The notes beneath the pieces are model-generated. The model was not told where the DNA came from. It was given only the letters and a program-made list of their open reading frames with translations, and made no database searches. From IMG/VR virus record IMGVR_UViG_3300046665_000397, positions 1 through 39,690 of that record: DNA of 39,690 nt; one strand, 5' to 3'. The position numbers were made by a program, and so were the translations under genes. This stretch comes from a virus. Of this stretch, positions 30,235 to 35,202 are shown piece after piece (positions within the stretch are counted from its first letter, which is position 1; each line of letters begins with the position of its first letter).

Positions 30235-30259
30235 AAAAATAAAATTTTTGGAGGTTAAT

Positions 30260-30577
30260 ATGAAAAACGTAAAGGAATTCTGTAAAAAACACAAGAAAGA
30301 ACTTATCATTGGAGGAAGTCTTATAGGGGCAACAGTAATTGTTGTGCTGACTAAAGGTAAACTTAAAATGGTTAAAAAAGAGTTAATTGATGTTGCAGGA
30401 AAAAACGTAATTAGTTGGAAAGAAACAGGAAATTTTGTTGGATTAGAAAAAGTAAAAGAATTTATAGAATCAAATGCGAATAGCAATTCTCTATATGCAG
30501 TAGTAAAAGAAGGAGACGTTGGAAACGATGTATACTCTCTAATAGTATTGAATGGTGGGAATGATATAGTATTATGA
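30260..30577 (+). CDS. Single-TM membrane protein of unknown function
   Basis: 105 residues from ATG 30260, seven bases after GGAGG. The TTG at 30248 overlaps the site. A basic N-terminus (KNVKEFCKKHKKE) leads into a membrane helix (LIIGGSLIGATVIVVLT, about 14-31) and a soluble 70-residue C-terminal part with helix and strands, probably on the outside by the positive-inside rule. The same plan, a short basic start, Gly-rich helix and charged tail, recurs at 34945 and 35203. Confidence 0.7.
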   Translation: MKNVKEFCKKHKKELIIGGSLIGATVIVVLTKGKLKMVKKELIDVAGKNVISWKETGNFVGLEKVKEFIESNANSNSLYAVVKEGDVGNDVYSLIVLNGGNDIVL

Positions 30578-30581
30578 TCTT

Positions 30582-30604
30582 AAAGAGCTTTTGCTCTTTT
30601 TATT
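30582..30604 (+). terminator. Terminator after the 30260 gene
   Basis: AAAGAGC 30582-30588, loop TTTT, GCTCTTT 30593-30599, T-tract. Confidence 0.9.
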
Positions 30605-30630
30605 TCGCGTAAAAAACATCTCTTATAATG
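30605..30630 (+). promoter_or_regulatory. Phage promoter P12
   Basis: TCGC 30605-30608, AC 30616-30617, TATAAT 30624-30629, G next. Confidence 0.8.
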
Positions 30631-30655
30631 AAAAATAATTCTAGGAGGTTTTATT

Positions 30656-30889
30656 ATGGACGATGATAACAAGATTATTAAACTAGCTGCTGCTGGATTT
30701 ATTGGATTGGTTATGGTCCCTATAGTAATTAGGGTCACAACTGGTTTGGCAAACTCAGCAGTATGCGGAATAAGTAATGCTGTTGAAAGACGAAGATATA
30801 ACAAAAGAATTAAAAAGGGGTTAAAAGATGGAAGCATAGTCAAAATCGATGGAGTATACTATGAAGTATGCGAAATGGAGGAGGATTAA
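30656..30889 (+). CDS. Single-TM membrane protein of unknown function
   Basis: 77 residues, ribosome site TAGGAGG. A hydrophobic region (IIKLAAAGFIGLVMVPIVIRVTTGLANSAVCGI, about 7-39) is long enough for one tilted or two short helices. The tail after it is first basic (ERRRYNKRIKKGLKDGS) and then acidic. Terminator arm overlaps the last codons. Confidence 0.7.
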   Translation: MDDDNKIIKLAAAGFIGLVMVPIVIRVTTGLANSAVCGISNAVERRRYNKRIKKGLKDGSIVKIDGVYYEVCEMEED

Positions 30890-30902
30890 CTTTCCTCTTT
30901 TT
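30881..30902 (+). terminator. Terminator overlapping the end of the 30656 gene
   Basis: GAGGA 30881-30885 pairs with TCCTC 30893-30897, T-tract follows. Confidence 0.75.
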
Positions 30903-30904
30903 AT

Positions 30905-30930
30905 TCGCGTAAAAAACACACCCTATAATG
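30905..30930 (+). promoter_or_regulatory. Phage promoter P13 (ncRNA 2)
   Basis: TCGC 30905-30908, AC 30916-30917, TATAAT 30924-30929, G 30930. No start codon with a ribosome site is in the 115 bases that follow before the next promoter. Confidence 0.8.
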
Positions 30931-31046
30931 AGGAGAAAAAGTAGTTGAATATCAGTAAACTAGTAGAGATAGTAAGAGATCTAGCTTAAAGGATAAAGCG
31001 CCGATATAACCATCGGAGATATCGAGATCGTACTCCTTTTCTTTTT
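30930..31046 (+). ncRNA. ncRNA 2: branched structured RNA
   Basis: A non-coding unit between P13 and P14. Closing stem GAGGAG 30930-30935 with CTCCTT 31033-31038, directly before the T-rich end. Inside: hairpin TAGTT 30942-30946 / AACTA 30958-30962, and a three-way element closed by GATCT 30978-30982 / AGATC 31025-31029 that holds hairpins GCTT 30984-30987 / AAGC 30996-30999 and CCGAT 31001-31005 / ATCGG 31012-31016. A competing pair is CGATAT 31002-31007 / ATATCG 31019-31024. No homology to a known RNA class was recognised. Confidence 0.6.
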
Positions 31047-31047
31047 G

Positions 31048-31073
31048 TCGCATTTATTACATATCCTATAATG
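31048..31073 (+). promoter_or_regulatory. Phage promoter P14
   Basis: TCGC 31048-31051, AC 31059-31060, TATAAT 31067-31072, G next. Confidence 0.8.
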
Positions 31074-31103
31074 AAAATATAAAATATAAGGAGATGTTAT
31101 ATT

Positions 31104-31334
31104 ATGATAAGATGGATAAAGAACGATTTCATGTGTGTGAGAGAGGCTCTAGGTTGTCTAATAAATAGGAGGATTCCATTTGGAATAGCAATATTGTATT
31201 ACATAATCGTGGGGGTTCTAGCTGCACCACTTGGAATTGCATGTTGGATATATCTTATAGTATGGCGTAAGGTCACACTTAGAAAATTAGATAAAACGTT
31301 TGGTAAATATACCAGAGATGAAGAGGAAGCTTAG
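31104..31334 (+). CDS. Membrane protein of unknown function, ending in the terminator
   Basis: 76 residues, ribosome site AAGGAGAT. A basic N-terminal region is followed by IPFGIAILYYIIVGVLAAPLGIACWIYLIVW (about 24-54), probably two membrane helices in a hairpin with a Pro turn. The C-terminal tail is charged and ends DEEEA, with the stop from the terminator loop. Confidence 0.7.
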   Translation: MIRWIKNDFMCVREALGCLINRRIPFGIAILYYIIVGVLAAPLGIACWIYLIVWRKVTLRKLDKTFGKYTRDEEEA

Positions 31335-31345
31335 GCTTTCTTTTT
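31325..31345 (+). terminator. TTAG-loop terminator 8 (contains a stop codon)
   Basis: GGAAGC 31325-31330, TTAG, GCTTTC 31335-31340 (one wobble), T-tract. Not followed by a YCGC promoter. Confidence 0.88.
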
Positions 31346-31367
31346 AACCTTTGAAAGGGGAACCGCT

Positions 31368-31517
31368 ATGGATAAATCTTATGTAACTAAAGTTTGTCAT
31401 GTATGTAGGGGGGCTAAGAAGGTATCTAATTGGTACCACGATCCATTCCTGACTCCATGCGTCTGTTTAAAATGTGGCGGAAAAGGATACCTAATAATCA
31501 ACAAAACAATTAACTAA
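31368..31517 (+). CDS. 49-residue DnaJ-type zinc-finger microprotein
   Basis: ATG 31368, ribosome site GAAAGGGGAA. It carries CHVCRG (C10, C13) and, after a loop with a further C31, CLKCGGKGYL (C33, C36). Two Cys-x-x-Cys-x-Gly units are the zinc-binding half of the DnaJ cysteine-rich domain. There is no J domain. It may help fold or bind a partner. No promoter lies between it and terminator 8. Confidence 0.7.
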   Translation: MDKSYVTKVCHVCRGAKKVSNWYHDPFLTPCVCLKCGGKGYLIINKTIN

Positions 31518-31529
31518 TTATATTTTACC

Positions 31530-31555
31530 TCGCGAAAATTACACAGTATATAGTG
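31530..31555 (+). promoter_or_regulatory. Phage promoter P15 (ncRNA 3)
   Basis: TCGC 31530-31533, AC 31541-31542, TATAGT 31549-31554, G 31555. Confidence 0.75.
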
Positions 31556-31645
31556 AAAGGAAGTGGTGTAACACGAATGTAGAATCTTAAGTGATTCCGC
31601 CGCTGTAGGAGTTCGTTGCTCCCTGCAGCCCTTTCATTTTTATTT
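31555..31645 (+). ncRNA. ncRNA 3: cloverleaf-like structured RNA
   Basis: A non-coding unit between P15 and P16. Closing stem GAAAGG 31555-31560 / CCTTTC 31630-31635, then ATTTTTATTT as the terminator tail. Three arms inside: GTG-GTGTAA-CAC 31563-31574; GAATC-TTAAGT-GATTC 31582-31597; and a long arm CTGTA-GGAG 31603-31611 / CTCC-c-TGCAG 31619-31628 with seven-base loop TTCGTTG. The order of arms recalls a tRNA, but loop sequences do not fit one. No open frame with a ribosome site is present. Confidence 0.65.
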
Positions 31646-31648
31646 ACC

Positions 31649-31674
31649 TCGCGAGGAATACAACTCCTATAATA
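31649..31674 (+). promoter_or_regulatory. Phage promoter P16
   Basis: TCGC 31649-31652, AC 31660-31661, TATAAT 31668-31673. The only copy followed by A instead of G. Confidence 0.78.
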
Positions 31675-31704
31675 GAAAATTATATTCTTAGGAGGAATTA
31701 TATT

Positions 31705-31884
31705 ATGAAACAAATATGTAAAATATTATTAATAATGTTTATAGGGTTTATTCTTGGATGTGGATTGGCTGAGGCAAATACTCAGTATCAACGAGCAAAA
31801 GAGAAGAAACAAGATAGCGTAGCAATTAGTAAATTTCTAAAAGGTTTAAGTAATGATTACGGATTTGAATATACCGAAAATTAG
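31705..31884 (+). CDS. Small membrane protein, possible lipoprotein
   Basis: 59 residues, ribosome site TAGGAGGAA. The N-terminus MKQICKILLIMFIGFILGCG has a basic start, a hydrophobic core and ILGC with C19 in lipobox position, so it may be lipidated at Cys19 and displayed outside. Otherwise it is a one-TM anchor. The mature part is polar (LAEANTQYQRAKEKKQDSV and on). Small phage lipoproteins often block superinfection, but nothing here proves it. Stop TAG lies in the terminator stem. Confidence 0.65.
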   Translation: MKQICKILLIMFIGFILGCGLAEANTQYQRAKEKKQDSVAISKFLKGLSNDYGFEYTEN

Positions 31885-31905
31885 AGAGCTTCGGCTTTCT
31901 TTTTA
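31884..31905 (+). terminator. UUCG-loop terminator
   Basis: GAGAGC 31884-31889, loop TTCG, GCTTTC 31894-31899, T-tract. Same stem as the TTAG family but with a stable UUCG tetraloop. Confidence 0.88.
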
Positions 31906-31906
31906 T

Positions 31907-31930
31907 ATTTTAAAAAATGAGAGGAGAAAA
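31907..31930 (+). repeat. 24-bp direct repeat carrying a ribosome site, copy 1
   Basis: Identical to 32121-32144. The right half is TGAGAGGAGAAAA, the ribosome site of the gene that follows. Confidence 0.85.
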
Positions 31931-31935
31931 TCACT

Positions 31936-32118
31936 ATGGGTAAAGGTGATAGGTATATCCAAAGGAGGCAAGAGTTAATTCAGAGAAGTGAATTAATGAA
32001 TACTTTGAAGAATCGTCCTATTGACAGAAATTGGATTTCATTTACGGACACTAGAGTGGCTAAAGACGGACAACACAAACTTGCGAGCGATATAATGAAT
32101 AAGAAAAAGCATAAATAA
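31936..32118 (+). CDS. Small basic protein of unknown function
   Basis: 60 residues from ATG 31936, seven bases after GAGGAGAA. It is hydrophilic and Arg/Lys-rich (MGKGDRYIQRRQELIQRSEL, then NTLKNRPIDRNWISFTDTRV). No promoter of the array is seen between it and the preceding terminator. Confidence 0.6.
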   Translation: MGKGDRYIQRRQELIQRSELMNTLKNRPIDRNWISFTDTRVAKDGQHKLASDIMNKKKHK

Positions 32119-32120
32119 TA

Positions 32121-32144
32121 ATTTTAAAAAATGAGAGGAGAAAA
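32121..32144 (+). repeat. 24-bp direct repeat carrying a ribosome site, copy 2
   Basis: Same 24 bases as 31907-31930, here in front of a 12-codon open frame. Confidence 0.85.
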
Positions 32145-32148
32145 CACC

Positions 32149-32187
32149 ATGAATGAAAAAACTGAAAGCATAAAGGAGATGATATAA
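32149..32187 (+). CDS. 12-codon leader peptide or remnant
   Basis: ATG 32149 with the repeat's strong ribosome site encodes MNEKTESIKEMI and stops in a TAATG overlap with the next gene, whose own site (AAAGGAGAT) lies in its last codons. It is either a leader peptide coupling translation or the remains of a gene replaced next to the repeat. Confidence 0.4.
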   Translation: MNEKTESIKEMI

Positions 32188-32330
32188 TGCCATCGGAAAA
32201 ATATATTAGGTTAATATATCAATACTTAAAACAAGGAAAGTGGAAACAGAAGACGGAATATGTTAAACCAGAGGATTTAAAGAAATACGAAGACTTTAAA
32301 ATTATATCCCAGAAAGAAGTGTGGAGGTAA
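32187..32330 (+). CDS. 47-residue protein of unknown function
   Basis: ATG 32187, site AAAGGAGAT. MPSEKYIRLIYQYLKQGKWK followed by QKTEYVKPEDLKKYEDFKII: a basic helical start and a mixed C-terminus. Three bases separate its stop from the next start. Confidence 0.6.
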   Translation: MPSEKYIRLIYQYLKQGKWKQKTEYVKPEDLKKYEDFKIISQKEVWR

Positions 32331-32332
32331 TC

Positions 32333-32524
32333 ATGGAAAGAGAAATAGAACAATTAATTAGAGATAAGGCCAGAATATTAGCACAGCATTTTCCAACAAC
32401 CGCTAACTACGAGAGTAGATGTAGTTTATGGAAATGTGGATTACAGAAGGGGTTAGTGTCAGAGGAGCTATATAGTATGGCTGAAAAATACTATGGTAGT
32501 CTTTGGACATATGTCGGAGATTAA
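32333..32524 (+). CDS. 63-residue helical protein of unknown function
   Basis: ATG 32333 with site GGAGGTAATC. The 32321 start lies in that site. EREIEQLIRDKARILAQHFP and LWKCGLQKGLVSEELYSMAEKYYGSLWTYVGD look like a compact helical domain. It ends immediately before promoter P17. Confidence 0.65.
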   Translation: MEREIEQLIRDKARILAQHFPTTANYESRCSLWKCGLQKGLVSEELYSMAEKYYGSLWTYVGD

Positions 32525-32526
32525 CC

Positions 32527-32552
32527 TCGCAGAATTTACAAGGTATATAATG
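32527..32552 (+). promoter_or_regulatory. Phage promoter P17 (ncRNA 4)
   Basis: TCGC 32527-32530, AC 32538-32539, TATAAT 32546-32551, G 32552. Confidence 0.8.
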
Positions 32553-32617
32553 AAGAGATGGAAGCGTTTGAATGCACCAAGTAGAAGGAGGTTCTACACA
32601 TCTCTTTATATTTTTAA
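32552..32617 (+). ncRNA. ncRNA 4: three-way junction RNA presenting GGAGG in a loop
   Basis: Closing stem GAAGAGATG 32552-32560 pairs along its full nine bases with CATCTCTTT 32599-32607 (one wobble), followed by ATATTTTT. Two inner hairpins: GCGT-TTGA-ATGC 32564-32575 and the perfect GTAGAA-GGAGG-TTCTAC 32581-32597. The loop GGAGG is a Shine-Dalgarno sequence held out of any gene start. The element is either an independent 60-base RNA or the leader of the zinc-ribbon gene at 32638. Confidence 0.68.
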
Positions 32618-32637
32618 AATTGGAAGGAGATAATATT

Positions 32638-32784
32638 ATGATATTTGTATTGGTTTGTTCATGTGGATGTAGACATTTCGATTACAATGAAGAGGGTAAA
32701 TTCGTATGCACGGAATGCGGAGAGGAATACAATTATTGGGAAGCTGGCGGTCATCTGCTAGGAGTGGAGGATGACAATGAATAA
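32638..32784 (+). CDS. 48-residue zinc-ribbon protein
   Basis: ATG 32638 with GGAAGGAGAT seven bases upstream. An open frame from 32572 runs through ncRNA 4 and is not used. C8, C10 and C12 region (LVCSCGCRHFDY) and CTECGEEY (C24, C27) make a small zinc ribbon, with an acidic end. Likely binds nucleic acid or protein. Confidence 0.7.
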   Translation: MIFVLVCSCGCRHFDYNEEGKFVCTECGEEYNYWEAGGHLLGVEDDNE

Positions 32785-33001
32785 AAATAAAGTTAAAAAA
32801 TATGTAAAGATAGGTTTAATTATTACAATTGCTGTTGGATTGGCGACGTTAATAAATGGAGTTGTATTTAGCGAATCTACTCCATCTCTACATCTAGATG
32901 AGGATACTGATAACATAGACATGTATGATGATAAAGAATTTTATTACCTTACTCATAATGATGACGGAACAATGAATGATTATGGTAAGAGTCTTATATA
33001 A
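32777..33001 (+). CDS. Single-TM protein with acidic C-terminus
   Basis: 74 residues from ATG 32777, six bases after GGAGG. The ATG at 32771 touches that site. MNKNKVKKYVKIG leads into a membrane helix (LIITIAVGLATLINGVVF, about 14-31) and an acidic external tail (LHLDEDTDNIDMYDDKEFYY). It overlaps the previous gene by eight bases. Confidence 0.7.
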   Translation: MNKNKVKKYVKIGLIITIAVGLATLINGVVFSESTPSLHLDEDTDNIDMYDDKEFYYLTHNDDGTMNDYGKSLI

Positions 33002-33032
33002 CTAAATTATATTTTGAAAGGAGAAAATCACT

Positions 33033-33167
33033 ATGAAATTTTTATTGTTCGCTATAAATTTATACTTTAGACATATGAGGAAACCTCTTAAAGATATGAG
33101 TAGCGGGAAATTGACATCTGCAGTAATAACCACAGATGAATATATTATAACAATTAATCAATTATAA
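33033..33167 (+). CDS. 44-residue protein of unknown function
   Basis: ATG 33033 with site GAAAGGAGAA. MKFLLFAINLYFRHMRKPLK has a short hydrophobic, aromatic start, then DMSSGKLTSAVITTDEYIITINQL, possibly a beta hairpin. No family. Confidence 0.6.
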   Translation: MKFLLFAINLYFRHMRKPLKDMSSGKLTSAVITTDEYIITINQL

Positions 33168-33196
33168 AATAAGAATTTTGAAAGGAGACTAAATAA

Positions 33197-34003
33197 ATGA
33201 ATATAAAAGGAATAACCGAAATAACTAAAACTGTTGGAGGATTTGCGACTAAGCATTCTCCAACCATATTAACCGGCATAGGCGTAGCAGGAGTTATAAG
33301 TACAATTATATCAGCTCATAATGATACAATAAAAGCATTAGCTATACTAGATGATGAATTATTAGAGCGAAATCCAACATCTAAAGTTCAGCCGACTATA
33401 GACAAGATAACTGATGAGTTTACAAAGAAGGAAATAGTTAAATTAACCTGGAAATGTTATGTACCCACAGCGATTCTAGCAACAATAACTATGGGATGTA
33501 TTGTAGGTGGGAATTCAATAAACCTGCGTAGGAATGCGGCTCTTGCTGGAGCATATTCTCTAGCTGAGACAGCTTTAAAAGAATATAAGAATAAAGTTGT
33601 TGAGACCATGGGTAAAAATAAAGACAAAGAGATTAAAGAAGAAATAATTAAAGATAAACTTAGGGAAAACCCTTATTATAAGACAGAGGTTATACGTACT
33701 GGTAGGGGCGATACCCTATGCTATGATTCATATTCTGGGAGATATTTCTGGAGTGATATGAATGATATTAAGGCTGCTATAAATAATTTGAACATGAGAA
33801 TGAGAAATGAAAACTGGGCTACACTAAATGACTTCTATTCAGAAATAGATATTGAAGGTATAAAGGCTGGGGATTTATTGGGCTGGCACGTTAATTATGG
33901 AACCGTTGAATTGGATTATGACACTCATCTATCAGATGACGGACGACCATGTCTAGTTGTAGACTTTGATACTGAACCTAAATATTGGAAAATGGATTTT
34001 TAA
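33197..34003 (+). CDS. DUF6353-like phage membrane protein
   Basis: 268 residues, site GAAAGGAGA. The N-terminal part has a membrane helix (SPTILTGIGVAGVISTIISA, about 21-40), a helical loop, and a second hydrophobic segment (YVPTAILATITMGCIVGG, about 88-105). The C-terminal half is soluble: YKTEVIRTGRGDTLCYDSYS, GRYFWSDMNDIKAAINNLN, DLLGWHVNYGTVELDYDTHL. This order matches the DUF6353 family I know from gut Clostridia phages. Function is unknown. A second, related gene begins at 39326. Confidence 0.75.
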   Translation: MNIKGITEITKTVGGFATKHSPTILTGIGVAGVISTIISAHNDTIKALAILDDELLERNPTSKVQPTIDKITDEFTKKEIVKLTWKCYVPTAILATITMGCIVGGNSINLRRNAALAGAYSLAETALKEYKNKVVETMGKNKDKEIKEEIIKDKLRENPYYKTEVIRTGRGDTLCYDSYSGRYFWSDMNDIKAAINNLNMRMRNENWATLNDFYSEIDIEGIKAGDLLGWHVNYGTVELDYDTHLSDDGRPCLVVDFDTEPKYWKMDF

Positions 34004-34016
34004 GGGGGATTAAATA

Positions 34017-34142
34017 ATGGAAAAACAGAAGGTATATAATGTAGGTCATAAAATGGGTACAATGCTATGTTGGATATTTGTGGCCTCAGTTGCGTCTATT
34101 ACAATAGCTTTAACTGCGAAATTTATAATGTGGTTGTTTTAG
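34017..34142 (+). CDS. 41-residue membrane microprotein
   Basis: ATG 34017, site AAGGGGGAT. MEKQKVYNVGHKMGTMLCWI then FVASVASITIALTAKFIMWLF: one membrane helix with polar N-terminus. It is in the same operon as the DUF6353 gene, and its TAG overlaps the next ribosome site. Confidence 0.65.
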   Translation: MEKQKVYNVGHKMGTMLCWIFVASVASITIALTAKFIMWLF

Positions 34143-34151
34143 GAGGCTGCC

Positions 34152-34484
34152 ATGAGAGATAGGGAAAGGAAACAAAAAGAACAAAAAAGCATTATAATCA
34201 GAACTAAAAAAGGTAATACAGTAAATTGTTATCATTTCACCACTTATGGGAGAGATAGTCATGATCTCCCTAGTGGGGCTAACAGATATGCAACATTCGA
34301 CAAGGCCGCTGAGCGTATAGAAGTCAATTGGAATGTTGGAGGAGATGTATTCATAAGACTATACGAACGTCATCCTAATGGATTTGATGTTGTTGACACT
34401 GTAGTGTTTGATAAGAAATTTGTTACTGCAATAGAGATAGAGACAGATTTTAAGAATTTGCGATGGGAGGATTTAAATGGTTAA
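34152..34484 (+). CDS. Hypothetical phage protein
   Basis: 110 residues, site TAGGAGG. Basic start (RDRERKQKEQK) and a beta-rich body (IIIRTKKGNTVNCYHFTTYG, GGDVFIRLYERHPNGFDVVD, TVVFDKKFVTAIEIETDF). It overlaps the MazG-like gene by eight bases. Confidence 0.65.
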   Translation: MRDRERKQKEQKSIIIRTKKGNTVNCYHFTTYGRDSHDLPSGANRYATFDKAAERIEVNWNVGGDVFIRLYERHPNGFDVVDTVVFDKKFVTAIEIETDFKNLRWEDLNG

Positions 34485-34785
34485 CTTTGATGCAGAGCAA
34501 CAGGAAGTTATGTCCAAAGAGGTGAAACAACTACAAAGAAGGTTGGTGGATGAAAAAGACATAGGTTATCTATCTGTCTGTCTAGTTGAAGAGATGAGTG
34601 AGTTAATAAAAGTTTTAGCCAAAAAGATGAGAAAGTCAGATAAATTTAAACAAGAAGATTTAGAGGAAGAATTAGGTCATGTCTTACTTATGTGCGAATC
34701 GATAAAAACTAAATTTCATGTAAGTGATGCTGCAATATTATATCATAAACATGATGCTCTTACGAGGTGTTTTAAAAATGGTTAG
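34477..34785 (+). CDS. MazG-like nucleotide pyrophosphohydrolase with altered metal site
   Basis: 102 residues, site GGGAGG before ATG 34477. All-alpha MazG-type fold: LVEEMSELIKVLAKK gives the EExxE motif (E38, E39, E42), then DLEEELGHVLLMCESIK gives the second half of the site. In the family this second motif reads ExxD. Here H68 stands where Asp is expected. The protein may bind metal differently or be a non-catalytic nucleotide binder. Together with DUF5664 and the kinase it forms a nucleotide-pool set. Confidence 0.75.
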   Translation: MVNFDAEQQEVMSKEVKQLQRRLVDEKDIGYLSVCLVEEMSELIKVLAKKMRKSDKFKQEDLEEELGHVLLMCESIKTKFHVSDAAILYHKHDALTRCFKNG

Positions 34786-34891
34786 TATAATAATTGGAGC
34801 GATAATAATATGGGTTGTAGCGTTGATATTAGTAGCAATAATATTTAGTACGCTTATGTTTATACAGCTTATTAAGTTAATGTGGTTCTAA
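34778..34891 (+). CDS. 37-residue membrane microprotein
   Basis: ATG 34778, overlapping the previous stop, with site ACGAGGTG. MVSIIIGAIIIWVVALILVA then IIFSTLMFIQLIKLMWF is almost entirely hydrophobic. One or two helices. It ends two bases before P18. Confidence 0.6.
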   Translation: MVSIIIGAIIIWVVALILVAIIFSTLMFIQLIKLMWF

Positions 34892-34892
34892 A

Positions 34893-34918
34893 TCGCAGAA
34901 AAAACATAGCTTATAATG
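34893..34918 (+). promoter_or_regulatory. Phage promoter P18
   Basis: TCGC 34893-34896, AC 34904-34905, TATAAT 34912-34917, G next. No terminator separates it from the gene upstream. Confidence 0.8.
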
Positions 34919-34944
34919 AAATATAATTCTTGGGAGGAATCATT

Positions 34945-35106
34945 ATGAGAGAAAAGGTAAACCAATTTTATCAAAAGAATAAGGAGGTTATTAAGACCGC
35001 AGGCAAGTCAGCAGTAGTGACGACAGCTGTTATGGGTTTAATATCAACTGCTATTCTAGCAAAATTAGTTAGCGCCTTGGATAAAGCAATGGACGACAAG
35101 AAGTAA
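34945..35106 (+). CDS. 53-residue membrane microprotein
   Basis: ATG 34945, site TGGGAGGAA. Charged start (REKVNQFYQKNKEVIKTAGK), membrane helix (SAVVTTAVMGLISTAILAKL, about 22-41), charged end. The plan is like the 30260 protein. Confidence 0.65.
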   Translation: MREKVNQFYQKNKEVIKTAGKSAVVTTAVMGLISTAILAKLVSALDKAMDDKK

Positions 35107-35111
35107 TAGAG

Positions 35112-35133
35112 AGAAAGCCTAAGCTTTCTTTTT
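35112..35133 (+). terminator. Inverted copy of the TTAG-loop terminator
   Basis: AGAAAGC 35112-35118, loop CTAA, GCTTTCT 35123-35129, T-tract. CTAA is the reverse complement of TTAG, so the module lies in the opposite orientation but still works because the stem is symmetrical. Confidence 0.88.
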
Positions 35134-35140
35134 ATTTACC

Positions 35141-35166
35141 TCGCAGGATTTACAAACCCTATAATG
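35141..35166 (+). promoter_or_regulatory. Phage promoter P19
   Basis: TCGC 35141-35144, AC 35152-35153, TATAAT 35160-35165, G next. Confidence 0.8.
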
Positions 35167-35202
35167 AAAACTAAAATAATATTTTTGAGAGGAGATAATA
35201 AA

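Noticed and set aside
32572-32637. N-terminal extension of the 32638 zinc-ribbon gene
   Set aside because: It would read through the stem and T-tract of ncRNA 4 and starts without a ribosome site.
35164-35202. ATG in the TATAATG box as the start of the 35203 gene
   Set aside because: The ATG is part of the promoter, has no ribosome site, and would add 13 unrelated residues. ATG 35203 has an excellent site.
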